Part shown: positions 53,964-62,573 of the stretch, in pieces | Position numbering within the stretch: position 1 is the stretch's first letter | How the letters are laid out: every line of letters begins with the position of its first letter | NCBI RefSeq assembly: GCF_004771005.1 | Contig: NZ_RQHV01000042.1 | Coordinates: forward strand, 186,001 to 250,000 | Direction of reading: 5' to 3' | DNA length: 64,000 nt | From: Leptospira ilyithenensis | GTDB lineage: Bacteria > Spirochaetota > Leptospiria > Leptospirales > Leptospiraceae | Position numbers and translations under genes: made by a program | Notes under the pieces: generated by a model | What the model was told of the DNA's origin: nothing | Seen by the model: the letters and a program-made list of their open reading frames with translations, nothing else | The model's database searches: none

Positions 53964-54677
53964 TTAAGTGACGGCATCATGAAAGATAATTCCCAGAGTG
54001 TGCCTTTCTCCGGTATGCAATTCGCTCACACCGTGTTTCATTTGCACTCTATAATATCCTTTGATGCCCTTCTGTGGTTTGAAATTGGTAGTGAAGATCA
54101 ACATATCCCCTTGGTTTGGCTTTAAAACAATCGCTTTTGATTGTGCTCTCGGGATACTTTGGGTCAATACAAATTCACCGCCGGTATAATCCACTTCCGG
54201 TTTGTTCAAAAACAATACCAACTGCAACGGGAAAAAAATATCTCCGTACAGATCTTGGTGCAAAGTATTGAATCCTCCCTTTCCATATTTTAAAATCAAA
54301 ACAGTAGGTTTGGTCTGTTCGTTCTTCCTGCATACAATTTGAAGTTCCTTCCAGTGATTTGGAAACCGAGTGTCGATACAGAGTAGATTCATCCATTCGT
54401 TTGCAATCGTAGCCAGATGAGGGTAGATGGTTTCTCTTATGGTTTGAATGATAGGTGGAAGAGGATAATTGAAATATTTATACTCTCCCAATCCGAACCG
54501 ATATCTTTCCATAACGACGGTTTTGCGAAATAGACTTTCTTCCTGATACAGAGCTATCAACTCTTTGCAGATCTCCCGGGAAACAAACCCATCCACCAGT
54601 GCGTAACCTTTCTCATTCAGATCGGAGCCGACTTGTCTCCAATCCAACAGGCCGATTTTTTCATTTATATCTTTCAT
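53964..54677 (-). CDS. 2OG-Fe(II) oxygenase (prolyl-hydroxylase-like)
   Basis: 237 aa. The metal triad reads NTLHQDLYGD (His140, Asp142) and VQMKHGVSEL (His215), with Arg226 (GERHTLGI) for 2-oxoglutarate. GGEFVLTQSIPR is typical of the prolyl-4-hydroxylase-like subgroup. Not AlkB-like in the substrate region. The target may be protein or a small molecule. It lies 13 bp after the Ada-like gene on the same strand and probably follows it in an operon. Confidence 0.85.
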   Translation of the reverse strand: MKDINEKIGLLDWRQVGSDLNEKGYALVDGFVSREICKELIALYQEESLFRKTVVMERYRFGLGEYKYFNYPLPPIIQTIRETIYPHLATIANEWMNLLCIDTRFPNHWKELQIVCRKNEQTKPTVLILKYGKGGFNTLHQDLYGDIFFPLQLVLFLNKPEVDYTGGEFVLTQSIPRAQSKAIVLKPNQGDMLIFTTNFKPQKGIKGYYRVQMKHGVSELHTGERHTLGIIFHDAVT

Positions 54678-54690
54678 TCAAATCTTCCAT

Positions 54691-55551
54691 CTATGCCCGA
54701 TGGTTGTCTGTTTGGGCGGCTTCCCATCCTATCATGGCTGTTTTGCGGGCGCTTCCCCAATGATATTGTCCGATCATTCCCGTAGATTGAATGACGCGAT
54801 GGCAAGGAATTAGAAAAGCTACAGGATTGTCGCCGATTGCCGTTCCGACCGCTCTGGAAGCTGTGGGACGTTGGATGGCACCGGCTATTTTTCCATAAGT
54901 GGCAAGTTCGCCCATTGGGATTTTCAATAACGTTTCCCATACCTTCAATTGAAACTCGGTTCCTTTGAGATGAAGTTTGATTTGTTCTATTTTTTTCCAG
55001 TCTTGTGAAAAAATCGACAGGGCATTTTGTTGGATCAAGTCCACCATTTGTTTGTAAACCGCATTGGGAAAAATCCGCTTCAATTCGGATAATGCTAGTT
55101 TTTCGTCATCGGCAAAAGCTATATAACAGATTCCTTTCGTAGTGGAAGCAACTAAAAGATTACCGAAGGGGCTTTCCGCATAACTATAATTTATCGCTAA
55201 ATTTTCTCCTCCGTTTTTGTATTCTCCGGGGGTCATGCCTTCAATGTTCATAAACAAATCATGAAGTCTGCTCGTTCCGGAAAGTCCCGATTCGAAAGCG
55301 GTATCAAACAAGGATGCCTGGTTTTCCTTTAACATCTTTTTTGCATGTTCCAGAGTTATGTATTGAAGGAATTTTTTCGGGCTGACCCCGGCCCAATCCG
55401 TAAACAGTTTCTGAAAATGAAACGGGCTTATATGAATCTGTTCGGCAACCTTTTCCAAACTGGGTTGTTCTTTGAAGTTGTCTTTGATATAAGCGATTGC
55501 TTTTTTGATTTGATCAAAGTGGATATTTTCTTTCTCTTTCATGGATTTCAT
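54691..55551 (-). CDS. AraC-type HTH fused to O6-alkylguanine methyltransferase (Ada-like)
   Basis: 286 aa from ATG 55551 (ATG 55542 is equal); a frame-open TTG at 55614 overlaps the upstream stop but adds unrelated residues, and I see no Shine-Dalgarno for any start. An AraC HTH occupies about 12-100 (IAEQIHISPFHFQKLF-like, SLFDTAFESGLSGTSRLHDLF). The C-terminal OGT domain has the alkyl acceptor PCHR (Cys about 250) followed by VIQSTGMIGQYHWG. The usual N-terminal zinc-Cys domain of E. coli Ada is missing, so activation by methyl-phosphotriester transfer is not possible in the classic way. Inducer unknown. Confidence 0.88.
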   Translation of the reverse strand: MKSMKEKENIHFDQIKKAIAYIKDNFKEQPSLEKVAEQIHISPFHFQKLFTDWAGVSPKKFLQYITLEHAKKMLKENQASLFDTAFESGLSGTSRLHDLFMNIEGMTPGEYKNGGENLAINYSYAESPFGNLLVASTTKGICYIAFADDEKLALSELKRIFPNAVYKQMVDLIQQNALSIFSQDWKKIEQIKLHLKGTEFQLKVWETLLKIPMGELATYGKIAGAIQRPTASRAVGTAIGDNPVAFLIPCHRVIQSTGMIGQYHWGSARKTAMIGWEAAQTDNHRA

Positions 55552-55610
55552 TATATATAAGGAAGAAAAAATCAGAAACCCGAATCTTGCGAAATGTTCA
55601 AGAGTCAGTT

Positions 55611-56282
55611 TCAAAGATTGTATTGTTTATTTTCTTCTTCCATAGGTTGCAGACTAGTACGGAGAAGTTCATTATAAAATCCTGGATCTTTTTCGAAATC
55701 TCTTAAGATATCATTTTGGAATCTTTCCATGACAAGAAGTTGAGGGTGTTCTGAAAAATTGATTCCATATTCTTGGGTAAAATTTTTTTTAATCAAAGGA
55801 ATCGTAAAAGCAAGCGGGATGATTGTCCAGGAGTTGATAAACCAGCCGTCGGTTCTATATTTATAATCACGTATTATTTTTCCCGTTTTAATATCACTGA
55901 TTTCAAAGGAGGCAATCGATGCGGAATCACCGATTGCCGGGAGAATTCCTAAAGACAAGAGCCACCATAGACCTGTAGCCACTGGCCCGTTGTATTGAGA
56001 TATGGTCGAATAAGTGATCGCCAATGCGGAATTTTCCTTACTGTCGAAAATTTTTGAATCTGCGAATTCAAATTCTATCAGTTGAGAGTTATAAGCGGTC
56101 TTTCTTATAGATTCGAATTTGCGAATCAGATGCGCTTTAATCCGCTCTCGGTTTCTATCAATTTTGATTTCACGACTATTATCCGTATCTTTTATACTGT
56201 AATATTGCAGACTGCAAGATAGAAAAGTAAAAACAATAGTCATCATCAAATAAGTTCTCAAGCCAATTGCCTTTTTTGCCAT
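55611..56282 (-). CDS. Putative lipoprotein
   Basis: 223 aa. Signal ends TFLSCSLQYYS (Cys about 23), the typical spirochaetal form. The mature part has a central hydrophobic stretch (about 95-115; ATGLWWLLSLGILPAI) and a second (about 145-160), then a soluble tail, so it may loop into the membrane. No family is recognised. It precedes the Ada-like gene, sharing TTGA only if the longest Ada start is used, and is 15 bp downstream of the aquaporin gene on the same strand. Confidence 0.65.
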   Translation of the reverse strand: MAKKAIGLRTYLMMTIVFTFLSCSLQYYSIKDTDNSREIKIDRNRERIKAHLIRKFESIRKTAYNSQLIEFEFADSKIFDSKENSALAITYSTISQYNGPVATGLWWLLSLGILPAIGDSASIASFEISDIKTGKIIRDYKYRTDGWFINSWTIIPLAFTIPLIKKNFTQEYGINFSEHPQLLVMERFQNDILRDFEKDPGFYNELLRTSLQPMEEENKQYNL

Positions 56283-56297
56283 AACACCTAACTCATT

Positions 56298-57014
56298 TTA
56301 TCCGAACCACCTCAACAGCAAAGCAGCAATTCCCGCGCCCGTAAAAGGTGCAATGATGGGAATCCAAGCATACTTCCAACCGGATTTTCCTTTGTTCGTT
56401 ATGGGTAAAATCCAATGAGCAAGCCTCGGGCCGAAATCTCTTGCCGGATTGATCGCATAACCTGTGGTACCTCCCATAGAGAGACCGATGGCCCAGACAA
56501 GAATCCCTACTAAAAAAGCTCCGAAAGCTGGAGTCAGTCCGGAGTTAGCTTCTGAAAATATGGAATGAATTCCCAAGATTAGGACGGCAGCTCCCAGCGC
56601 TTCACTGATAAAATTAGAAAACGAATGGGAGATAGCGGGTTCCGTTGAAAAGATCGCAAGGATAGCGGACTGGTCGGTGGTTTTTTTCCAGTGGGGAAGG
56701 TAATGCAAGTATACAAATACGGAACCGAGAAAGGCACCAGAGATTTGCGCGACTGCAAAGGGAATTAGATTTTCAAAATTTCCCGATTGGATGGCAACGG
56801 ATAAAGTTACAGCCGGATTTAAGTGAGCTCCGGGACTTCCAAAAGTTTTTGCCACGAAAATTCCGAAAATAACTGCAAATGCCCAACCCGCGGTGATCAC
56901 AATCCAGCCGCCGTTTTTCGCTTTGGAATGTTCCAGGAGAGCTCCTGCAACCACTCCGTTTCCCAATAGTATCAAAACGAACGTACCTAAAAATTCACCG
57001 ATGAATTCGCTCAT
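56298..57014 (-). CDS. MIP-family channel, aquaglyceroporin-like
   Basis: 238 aa from ATG 57014, which has GGGAGAAAG just before it; the upstream ATG at 57080 adds 22 non-family residues. Six membrane helices and two NPA boxes: AHLNPAVTLS and INPARDFGPR. The Asp after NPAR in the second box favours glycerol-conducting GlpF-type over strict water channels. No glycerol kinase gene is nearby. It begins a minus-strand run toward the lipoprotein gene and diverges from the malic enzyme gene. Confidence 0.9.
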   Translation of the reverse strand: MSEFIGEFLGTFVLILLGNGVVAGALLEHSKAKNGGWIVITAGWAFAVIFGIFVAKTFGSPGAHLNPAVTLSVAIQSGNFENLIPFAVAQISGAFLGSVFVYLHYLPHWKKTTDQSAILAIFSTEPAISHSFSNFISEALGAAVLILGIHSIFSEANSGLTPAFGAFLVGILVWAIGLSMGGTTGYAINPARDFGPRLAHWILPITNKGKSGWKYAWIPIIAPFTGAGIAALLLRWFG

Positions 57015-57155
57015 TCTTTCTCCCAATAGAAGGTTTCTTAATAAAGTAAGAAACCTTTGAATGTTGGAACATAATAGCAATCATATTTAAGCTCTGGTTT
57101 GTATGATTTTATTCTAGGATTTTACTGCGAATCAGAAATTTTGGGAAAATCGACC

Positions 57156-58448
57156 ATGAAAAACAAGGCACTCGAGTACCACTCGCGATTTCCCAAAGGA
57201 AAAACGAAAGTCGTACCTACAAAACCGACAGAAACCAGTTATGATCTATCTTTAGCCTATTCTCCGGGTGTTGCCTACCCTTGTCTGGAAATTGAAAAGT
57301 CTCCCGAACTTGTTTATGAATATACGAACCGGGGAAATTTAGTCGGAATCATTACCAACGGCACCGCAGTCCTTGGATTGGGAAATATTGGTGCTTCTGC
57401 CGGGAAACCGGTGATGGAAGGAAAGGCAGTTCTTTTCAAGAAGTTTGCAGGAATCGACGTATTCGATATTGAAATCAACGAAACCGATCCTGAAAAGTTT
57501 ATTACTATAGTAAAATCATTAGAACCTACATTCGGTGGAATCAATTTGGAAGACATCCGTGCCCCGGAATGTTTTGAAATCGAAAGATCTTTGGATGCAC
57601 AGATGTCGATTCCCGTTTTTCATGACGATCAACATGGAACAGCCATTATATGTACTGCGGCACTGATCAATTCACTGGAACTGACAAACAAAAAAGCACA
57701 AAATTTAAAAGTAGTGATCAATGGTGCCGGTGCTGCTGCGATTTCGATAGCAGAGATGCTGACTAAGATCGGAGTCGAACATGAAAATATTTTCATGGTG
57801 GATTCCCGCGGAGTCATCAATGATAAACGTACCGGCTTGCATTCTTCCAAACTTCCTTTTATCCGCAAAACTTCCGCAAACAGTTTAGAAGAGATTTTTC
57901 CCGGGACGGATTTGTTTGTAGGGGTTTCCGTTGCAAATGTTGTAACACAGGCGATGGTAAGGTCTATGGCAAACAATCCTATGGTTTATGCGCTTGCCAA
58001 TCCTGATCCTGAGATTTCTTATCCGGATGCAAAGGCTGCACGCAATGATTTGATCATGGCAACAGGTAGAAGCGATTATCCTAACCAAGTAAATAACGTA
58101 TTGGGATTTCCATTTATCTTTCGAGGAGCATTGGATGTTCGTTCCAAAGTAGTGAATATGGAAATGAAGCTTGCCGCTGCATACGCGTTAGCTGAACTTA
58201 CCAAAGAACCGGTTCCTAAAGAAGTAGCGGAAGCATACGAACTGGATCATATTGAATTTAATAATGATTACATCATTCCAAAACCATTGGATGCACGGGT
58301 TCTTTACAGCGTTGCACCGGCAGTGGCGGAAGCAGCAGTGAAAACCGGAGTAGCACAAATCGCTTATCCGGGCAGGGAAGAATACAAAGCGTTCCTTGCG
58401 AATATCATGGCCCACCAAAGAGAAAAATTAGTCGGTCAGACCGTTTAG
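57156..58448 (+). CDS. Malic enzyme (malate dehydrogenase, oxaloacetate-decarboxylating)
   Basis: 430 aa from ATG 57156. Family hallmarks: [79 protein letters not shown] (nucleotide-binding) and [11 protein letters not shown] single catalytic domain, without the phosphotransacetylase C-terminal extension found in the longer MaeB forms. It converts malate to pyruvate with NAD(P)H. The gap to phasin (58449-58559) holds the two tandem operators. In-frame start at 57099 is unlikely. Confidence 0.93.
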   Translation: MKNKALEYHSRFPKGKTKVVPTKPTETSYDLSLAYSPGVAYPCLEIEKSPELVYEYTNRGNLVGIITNGTAVLGLGNIGASAGKPVMEGKAVLFKKFAGIDVFDIEINETDPEKFITIVKSLEPTFGGINLEDIRAPECFEIERSLDAQMSIPVFHDDQHGTAIICTAALINSLELTNKKAQNLKVVINGAGAAAISIAEMLTKIGVEHENIFMVDSRGVINDKRTGLHSSKLPFIRKTSANSLEEIFPGTDLFVGVSVANVVTQAMVRSMANNPMVYALANPDPEISYPDAKAARNDLIMATGRSDYPNQVNNVLGFPFIFRGALDVRSKVVNMEMKLAAAYALAELTKEPVPKEVAEAYELDHIEFNNDYIIPKPLDARVLYSVAPAVAEAAVKTGVAQIAYPGREEYKAFLANIMAHQREKLVGQTV

Positions 58449-58488
58449 ACTTTTTTTCAAAAAATCGGTAATTAGACGAAAAAAAGTG

Positions 58489-58535
58489 TTTACATAAATT
58501 GTGCGATGCACAAGATTAGGTTGTGCGGTGCACAA
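58489..58535 (+). promoter_or_regulatory. Two tandem inverted-repeat operators before the phasin-like gene
   Basis: TTGTGC-GAT-GCACAA at 58499-58513 and TTGTGC-GGT-GCACAA at 58521-58535: perfect 6-bp arms, identical except the middle base, centres 22 bp apart (two helical turns). A candidate -35 TTTACA sits at 58489-58494; the best -10 (AAGATT, 58512-58517) is weak and overlaps the first site, so a bound regulator would block the promoter. Half-sites TGC-N3-GCA recall the PhaR motif. Confidence 0.8.
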
Positions 58536-58559
58536 CAGGTGAAAACCAGGAGCTAAACA

Positions 58560-58937
58560 ATGGAAAAACAAATAACAGACATTTTGAACGCAGGAATCGG
58601 ACTTTTTCAATCTGGAAAAGAAGGTTTAGACAAAGCTAAAACTCAACTAGAAACATCTTACAACGAACTTGTTTCTAAAGGTGCTTTGGACAATACTGAA
58701 GGTTCTGTAAAAATTCGTCAGTCCGTTGACAAAATCCTAACAGACATTAAAGAATTTTCTAGCGTTGCCGGAAAAAACTACGAAGAGACTCGTGTGAAAA
58801 TCGTTGAAAACTATAACAAAATTTCTGACGAGATTAAATCAAGAATGCCAGAAGGTAAAATTGAATCAGTAAAAGCAAAAATCAATGAAGTTGCTGAATC
58901 AATTAAAAAAGCGGGAACAACTTCAGCGAAAGCTTAA
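58560..58937 (+). CDS. Phasin-like protein
   Basis: 125 aa helical, Lys/Glu/Ala-rich protein with no signal sequence: [20 protein letters not shown], then repeated amphipathic heptads, ending [10 protein letters not shown]. The shape and composition fit phasins, small coats of polyhydroxyalkanoate granules, and phasin-related regulators. No PHA synthase is in the window, so this rests on composition plus the promoter. AGGAG before ATG. Followed by an intrinsic terminator at 58965. Confidence 0.7.
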   Translation: MEKQITDILNAGIGLFQSGKEGLDKAKTQLETSYNELVSKGALDNTEGSVKIRQSVDKILTDIKEFSSVAGKNYEETRVKIVENYNKISDEIKSRMPEGKIESVKAKINEVAESIKKAGTTSAKA

Positions 58938-58964
58938 GTTTTAGATACTACTCCAAGTCAACTT

Positions 58965-58996
58965 AAGGCTGGTTTCCCCAGCCTTTTCTTTTTTTA
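58965..58996 (+). terminator. Rho-independent terminator after the phasin-like gene
   Basis: AAGGCTGG (58965-58972), 5-nt loop, CCAGCCTT (58978-58985), then TTCTTTTTTT. A textbook stem-loop and T run, 28 bp after the stop codon. Confidence 0.9.
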
Positions 58997-59037
58997 TACA
59001 CATTGACAGTTTCCAAAATACAAAGAAACTGGAGTCG

Positions 59038-59871
59038 ATGCAAAAAAATCCGATTTTTTTTCTATCTATCATCGTATTTGCATTCTCATGCAAGTTAGCT
59101 GATCTTCGTCCTGTTATCATTGCAACCGCCGGGAAAAATCCCGATCTACAAAAAAAAGCCGTCTTACTTATCAATAATCCTTCGGATATAAAATTAGTAC
59201 CGGAGGATTGGACAAAATACAAACAAATCCAATTCACTTTGAAAGATGTTTGGCATTCCAAACTCGTAAAATTTTTCACACCGATCAAAGAAAATGAACA
59301 AAGGATGAAAGTTCATATCGACTTTGAAAAAGATACGATCGAAGTAGAAATGTTAAATGGTCAAAACAAAGGAATTGTTTACGGGTTGGTAAAAAAAGAC
59401 GCATACCAAATCGCTCCCGATACCGGAAAGGTTTTTACTGGGGACGATGAAGTTCGTATTTATTTGGAATCTTTACGATTGTATCTTTTACTCGCTTGGA
59501 AAATCAGGGATTATGAAATTCTTCTTTATTCCGGTGAGGCGGAGAGACTGGGAAAAAATTATGAAACTGTTTATGCCACCACCGTTCAAGCGGAAGCAAC
59601 TCCCGACACAGATCAATACCTTGCTTACTATGAACGTGAAACAGGTGCTGTAGAATGGGTCGAATTCACCTATCGGGAATTATTCAGCTGGTACCGGGGA
59701 GTTATCAAATTCGGATATTATGAAGATTGGAACGGGAAACTTTATCCAAGAAGGATCACCATCTTGGATAAATTCGCTGATGTGGACTTTGTTCATGAGA
59801 TTCGGATTGAAAGGATCGAACTTCCCAAAAAACCGTTAACTGAGGAACAGATCATCCAAGAACAGAATTGA
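59038..59871 (+). CDS. Putative lipoprotein, Leptospira-type
   Basis: 277 aa. The signal peptide MQKNPIFFLSIIVFAFSCKL ends in a lipobox with Cys about 18. GGAG precedes ATG 59038. The mature part has a mixed beta/helical character with several aromatic motifs (LESLRLYLLLAWKIRDYEILLY, EFTYRELFSWYRGVIKFGYYEDW). No family is recognised. Convergent with the tonB gene 12 bp away. Confidence 0.7.
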   Translation: MQKNPIFFLSIIVFAFSCKLADLRPVIIATAGKNPDLQKKAVLLINNPSDIKLVPEDWTKYKQIQFTLKDVWHSKLVKFFTPIKENEQRMKVHIDFEKDTIEVEMLNGQNKGIVYGLVKKDAYQIAPDTGKVFTGDDEVRIYLESLRLYLLLAWKIRDYEILLYSGEAERLGKNYETVYATTVQAEATPDTDQYLAYYERETGAVEWVEFTYRELFSWYRGVIKFGYYEDWNGKLYPRRITILDKFADVDFVHEIRIERIELPKKPLTEEQIIQEQN

Positions 59872-59882
59872 TCTGTTTATCT

Positions 59883-60476
59883 CTAGTTCAAAGTAAACCG
59901 AATAGGAACTAATACTTTTACTGTAATCGCTTTTCCTTCCAACCGGGAAGGAGAAAATCTTTTACTTCGGTAAGTTGCGATTGCGGCTTGCTCAAGCCCC
60001 GATCCTAAGGTTTTCCCTACGGAACGAACCCGAAGGACTTCTCCGGAATCTGAAATCACGACTTCTAAAGTGAGAGTTCCCGTTACACCTGCGGATTTCG
60101 CTTCCGTAGTATATTCCGGTCGTGCATTCGGTGTTAGGTCCACTGGTGAAGTAGCTCCCGATACGATAGGATCTGAGGCACCTGCGATACGGGGATCTTC
60201 TTTCTTTTCCAGTTTTTCTTTGTCGGTCAGATCAAAATCGCCGTCTGTCGGTTTTGATTCCGAAACAGGTTCTTGGATTTGCACATTGTCGATAAATGCC
60301 ACTTCTTCGATCAGACTGTCCAAACTATCCCCTTCAAATTTAGGAGTGAACCAAAACAGAAGTATAAGTAATTGCAGAACTGCAGAAAGACCAATGCCTG
60401 TTTCGATCCTATAACGATCTAGGTATCTATGAATGAGCTGTCTTTTGGATCTTTTTGGTAAAGCTACTGTATTCAC
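59883..60476 (-). CDS. TonB-family protein
   Basis: 197 aa from GTG 60476, one base after the upstream ExbD stop, with AAAGGT at a good distance; an earlier GTG at 60500 overlaps ExbD by 23 bp. One membrane helix (about 25-43; GIGLSAVLQLLILLFWF), a short linker with Glu/Lys/Asp, and a TonB C-terminal domain (about 125-197; SAGVTGTLTLEVVISDSGEVLRV, TYRSKRFSPSRLEGKAITV). It transmits the proton-motive force from ExbB/ExbD to outer-membrane receptors. The proline-rich spacer of E. coli TonB is short here. Confidence 0.9.
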   Translation of the reverse strand: MNTVALPKRSKRQLIHRYLDRYRIETGIGLSAVLQLLILLFWFTPKFEGDSLDSLIEEVAFIDNVQIQEPVSESKPTDGDFDLTDKEKLEKKEDPRIAGASDPIVSGATSPVDLTPNARPEYTTEAKSAGVTGTLTLEVVISDSGEVLRVRSVGKTLGSGLEQAAIATYRSKRFSPSRLEGKAITVKVLVPIRFTLN

Positions 60477-60477
60477 G

Positions 60478-60900
60478 TTATTTACCTTTGAGACCGCCAC
60501 CTTGTGTGGTCTTGGTTACAAGAGAGATTTTCAAAGCTCCAATCTCTTTCAAAGATTCAAATACCGAATCAATCTCAGCATAAGTAAGATTTTCATCCGC
60601 ATGGATAAGGACTTTCATATCAGGTGTCACCATAAGTTTCGCTCTGATTTCACTTAACGCTTCGTTTAATGGGCGTTCCACCGAATTAAAATATACAGTT
60701 CTTTTTGTGTCCGCACTCAGATAAAGGTTTGCAATCTTTTTGTTTAATTGTTCTCCACCCGGTACATCAGGAAGACTGATAGGAAGATCCGGATCGGAGT
60801 CGAGCACGGACGTAACCATAAAAAATACGAGCAATAGAAATGCGATATCGGCCATCGAACTCACTGGTACGGAAGGAGGGACTTTTTTCTTGCGTAACAT
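60478..60900 (-). CDS. ExbD/TolR-family protein (second)
   Basis: 140 aa. N-terminal region [21 protein letters not shown] with the conserved Asp in the single transmembrane helix, and a periplasmic domain ending [13 protein letters not shown]. It is the second of two consecutive exbD genes, starting on the last base of the first exbD stop and preceding tonB. Two ExbD paralogs plus one ExbB suggest a heteromeric Ton motor. Confidence 0.93.
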   Translation of the reverse strand: MLRKKKVPPSVPVSSMADIAFLLLVFFMVTSVLDSDPDLPISLPDVPGGEQLNKKIANLYLSADTKRTVYFNSVERPLNEALSEIRAKLMVTPDMKVLIHADENLTYAEIDSVFESLKEIGALKISLVTKTTQGGGLKGK

Positions 60901-61319
60901 TATTGTTTTTTTCTCACTGAGATTTTTTCAAATCCGCGCAATTGCACCGCAGATAAAGCATCCAACATTTTGGCATACTTTGTGTCTCCCGTAGTAACAA
61001 TTAACGCTAGTTTATTGGGTAGATCGGGGATTTCCATCTTATTAAGATCATCCCGAAACTCCTTTAGATCCGTATATTCTCTGGTTCCAAAAGAAGAATT
61101 TCTCATTTTAAAACGATCTTGTGTGACTAAAATTTCATATACATTCTTTCGAAGGAAAGGTTGGGCTTCAGACTGTTTGCGGGGAAGGCTGATATTCAAT
61201 CCTTCCTTTACAAAAAACACTGCCGTAACCATAAAAAATACCAAGAGTAAAAATGCGATATCCGACATGGATGCCGCAGAGATTTCTTCTAACTCTTGTT
61301 TCTTCTTAAGCTTAATCAT
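60900..61319 (-). CDS. ExbD/TolR-family protein (first)
   Basis: 139 aa. [22 protein letters not shown] gives the conserved SDIAF transmembrane motif with its key Asp, and the C-terminal domain is periplasmic. It follows exbB by 12 bp and overlaps the second exbD by one base. Confidence 0.93.
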   Translation of the reverse strand: MIKLKKKQELEEISAASMSDIAFLLLVFFMVTAVFFVKEGLNISLPRKQSEAQPFLRKNVYEILVTQDRFKMRNSSFGTREYTDLKEFRDDLNKMEIPDLPNKLALIVTTGDTKYAKMLDALSAVQLRGFEKISVRKKQ

Positions 61320-61331
61320 GGTGTGAGCCTA

Positions 61332-62180
61332 TTATGCTTTTTTTCCGGCTTTGAGTTTAAGGTATTCTTTATAGATTTTGTTCGCTGCTTCTTCTACTTC
61401 GGAAGTAAAAAATCCGACTTTACCTTGTAAATACTGGTAGAATGTCATTGCGGGGATCGCAACGATCAAACCGGCCGCTGTAGTGATAAGAGCCTCTTTG
61501 ATACCACCTGCAACTACCTTTGCATTGACTTGATCCGCATTTGCAATCGCATCGAATGCGTTGATCATACCGGATACGGTTCCGAGGAATCCTACTAGAG
61601 GAGCAATTGTAGATACGGCGGATAAAACGGTTAAACCTTTTTCGAGTAAGGTAATGACTTCACTCGCTTCTCTTTCCACACCGGAGGCAAAAATTTCAGG
61701 ATCTTCCTGAGATACTTCCATACCGTTTGCAAGTACGCCCGTAATCTTTTGACCTTTGTTTTGTTCTAAGAAATCTTGTGCGCCTTTCAAACCTGAAGCG
61801 TCGATCGCATCTTGTAAGTCTTGATTGAATCCTTTACGAACTAATTTGGAAGTGAAGAAAAAATACAATCTTTCGAAAATCACTCCAAATCCGACGATGG
61901 AAGAGAGTAATAGGGGCCACATGGACCATCCACCGGTTACAAATAAGGAGATGAGTCCGATTTCTGACTCTGCTTTTTTCGGAGCCTCGGCCTCAGGTGC
62001 CGGTTTTTCAACTACAGGTGCGGCAGGTGTTGATTCCGTTGTAGCTGCATTCGTTGTTTCCGCATTAGGTGTTGGATTCGCTTGTGCTTGAATGGTTTCT
62101 ACTAGGGAAAAAATTGCGATTATCGCAATGGCAAAAGATACTGAGCCTTTCGCTACAGTCTTTTTGAATGGAAAGTTCAT
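61332..62180 (-). CDS. exbB: MotA/TolQ/ExbB-family proton channel with signal peptide
   Basis: 282 aa from ATG 62180, which has GGAG six bases before it; the upstream ATG 62192 lacks one. The N-terminus is a signal peptide ([18 protein letters not shown]) followed by an Ala/Pro/Glu-rich segment (about 33-75), an extension that classic ExbB lacks. Then three membrane helices (about 80-105, 175-205, 215-240) with [37 protein letters not shown] and [22 protein letters not shown]. It forms the Ton stator with the two ExbD proteins and TonB downstream. Confidence 0.92.
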   Translation of the reverse strand: MNFPFKKTVAKGSVSFAIAIIAIFSLVETIQAQANPTPNAETTNAATTESTPAAPVVEKPAPEAEAPKKAESEIGLISLFVTGGWSMWPLLLSSIVGFGVIFERLYFFFTSKLVRKGFNQDLQDAIDASGLKGAQDFLEQNKGQKITGVLANGMEVSQEDPEIFASGVEREASEVITLLEKGLTVLSAVSTIAPLVGFLGTVSGMINAFDAIANADQVNAKVVAGGIKEALITTAAGLIVAIPAMTFYQYLQGKVGFFTSEVEEAANKIYKEYLKLKAGKKA

Positions 62181-62573
62181 GAATGTCTCCATATCAGATT
62201 GATATGTTTCAATCCTAAATGGATTTTGTTACAAATAAATGACAGGCTGGTTACAAAGAATTCATTTAGTCGAGGGGGATCGTTAGGTATACAATCCCCG
62301 CCCTAATGAGACTGGGAGGGGAGAACCACCCGCCACCCAATGGCTTCCTTTAGCACGCCGCAGCGTTTTTGAAAAACAGAATTCCTGATTTGAATAATAT
62401 TTTTGAAATAAGTTCGCCTTTTTGCCCGAATCAGTTCGTGTTTTCTCCTGGATAAACTTGCTGGCTACTTCATATCGATTTTTAAATTGGAACGGATCCC
62501 CGCCCCGGATCGACCGAGCGCCCTCGACGAGGGAGAGCCGGAGATGGCGCCCAAATTAACAGAATAATATTTG
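62181..62573. other. Intergenic region with dispersed repeat elements
   Basis: About 390 bp without a gene. It contains a GC-rich block near 62275-62330 (GATCGTTAGGTATAC recalls GATCGTAAGGTATAC at 45787-45801), a block near 62340-62370 (TTAGCACGCCGCAGCG) and the hairpin repeat at 62505-62551, separated by AT-rich sequence. Promoters of exbB must lie in its left part. No tRNA or ORF with credible features was found. Confidence 0.6.
62505..62551 (+). repeat. Hairpin-forming dispersed repeat, partner of 45804-45851
   Basis: 47 bp starting CCGGATCGACCGAGCG and ending GGCGCC. It shares CCGGATCGACCGAGCGC, GGGAGAGCCGGA and GGCGCC with the copy at 45804, with the stem changed on both sides so pairing is kept (CCTCG/CGAGG). 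It sits 23 bp downstream of the BtuF-like stop; a role as transcript end is possible but unproven. Confidence 0.7.
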
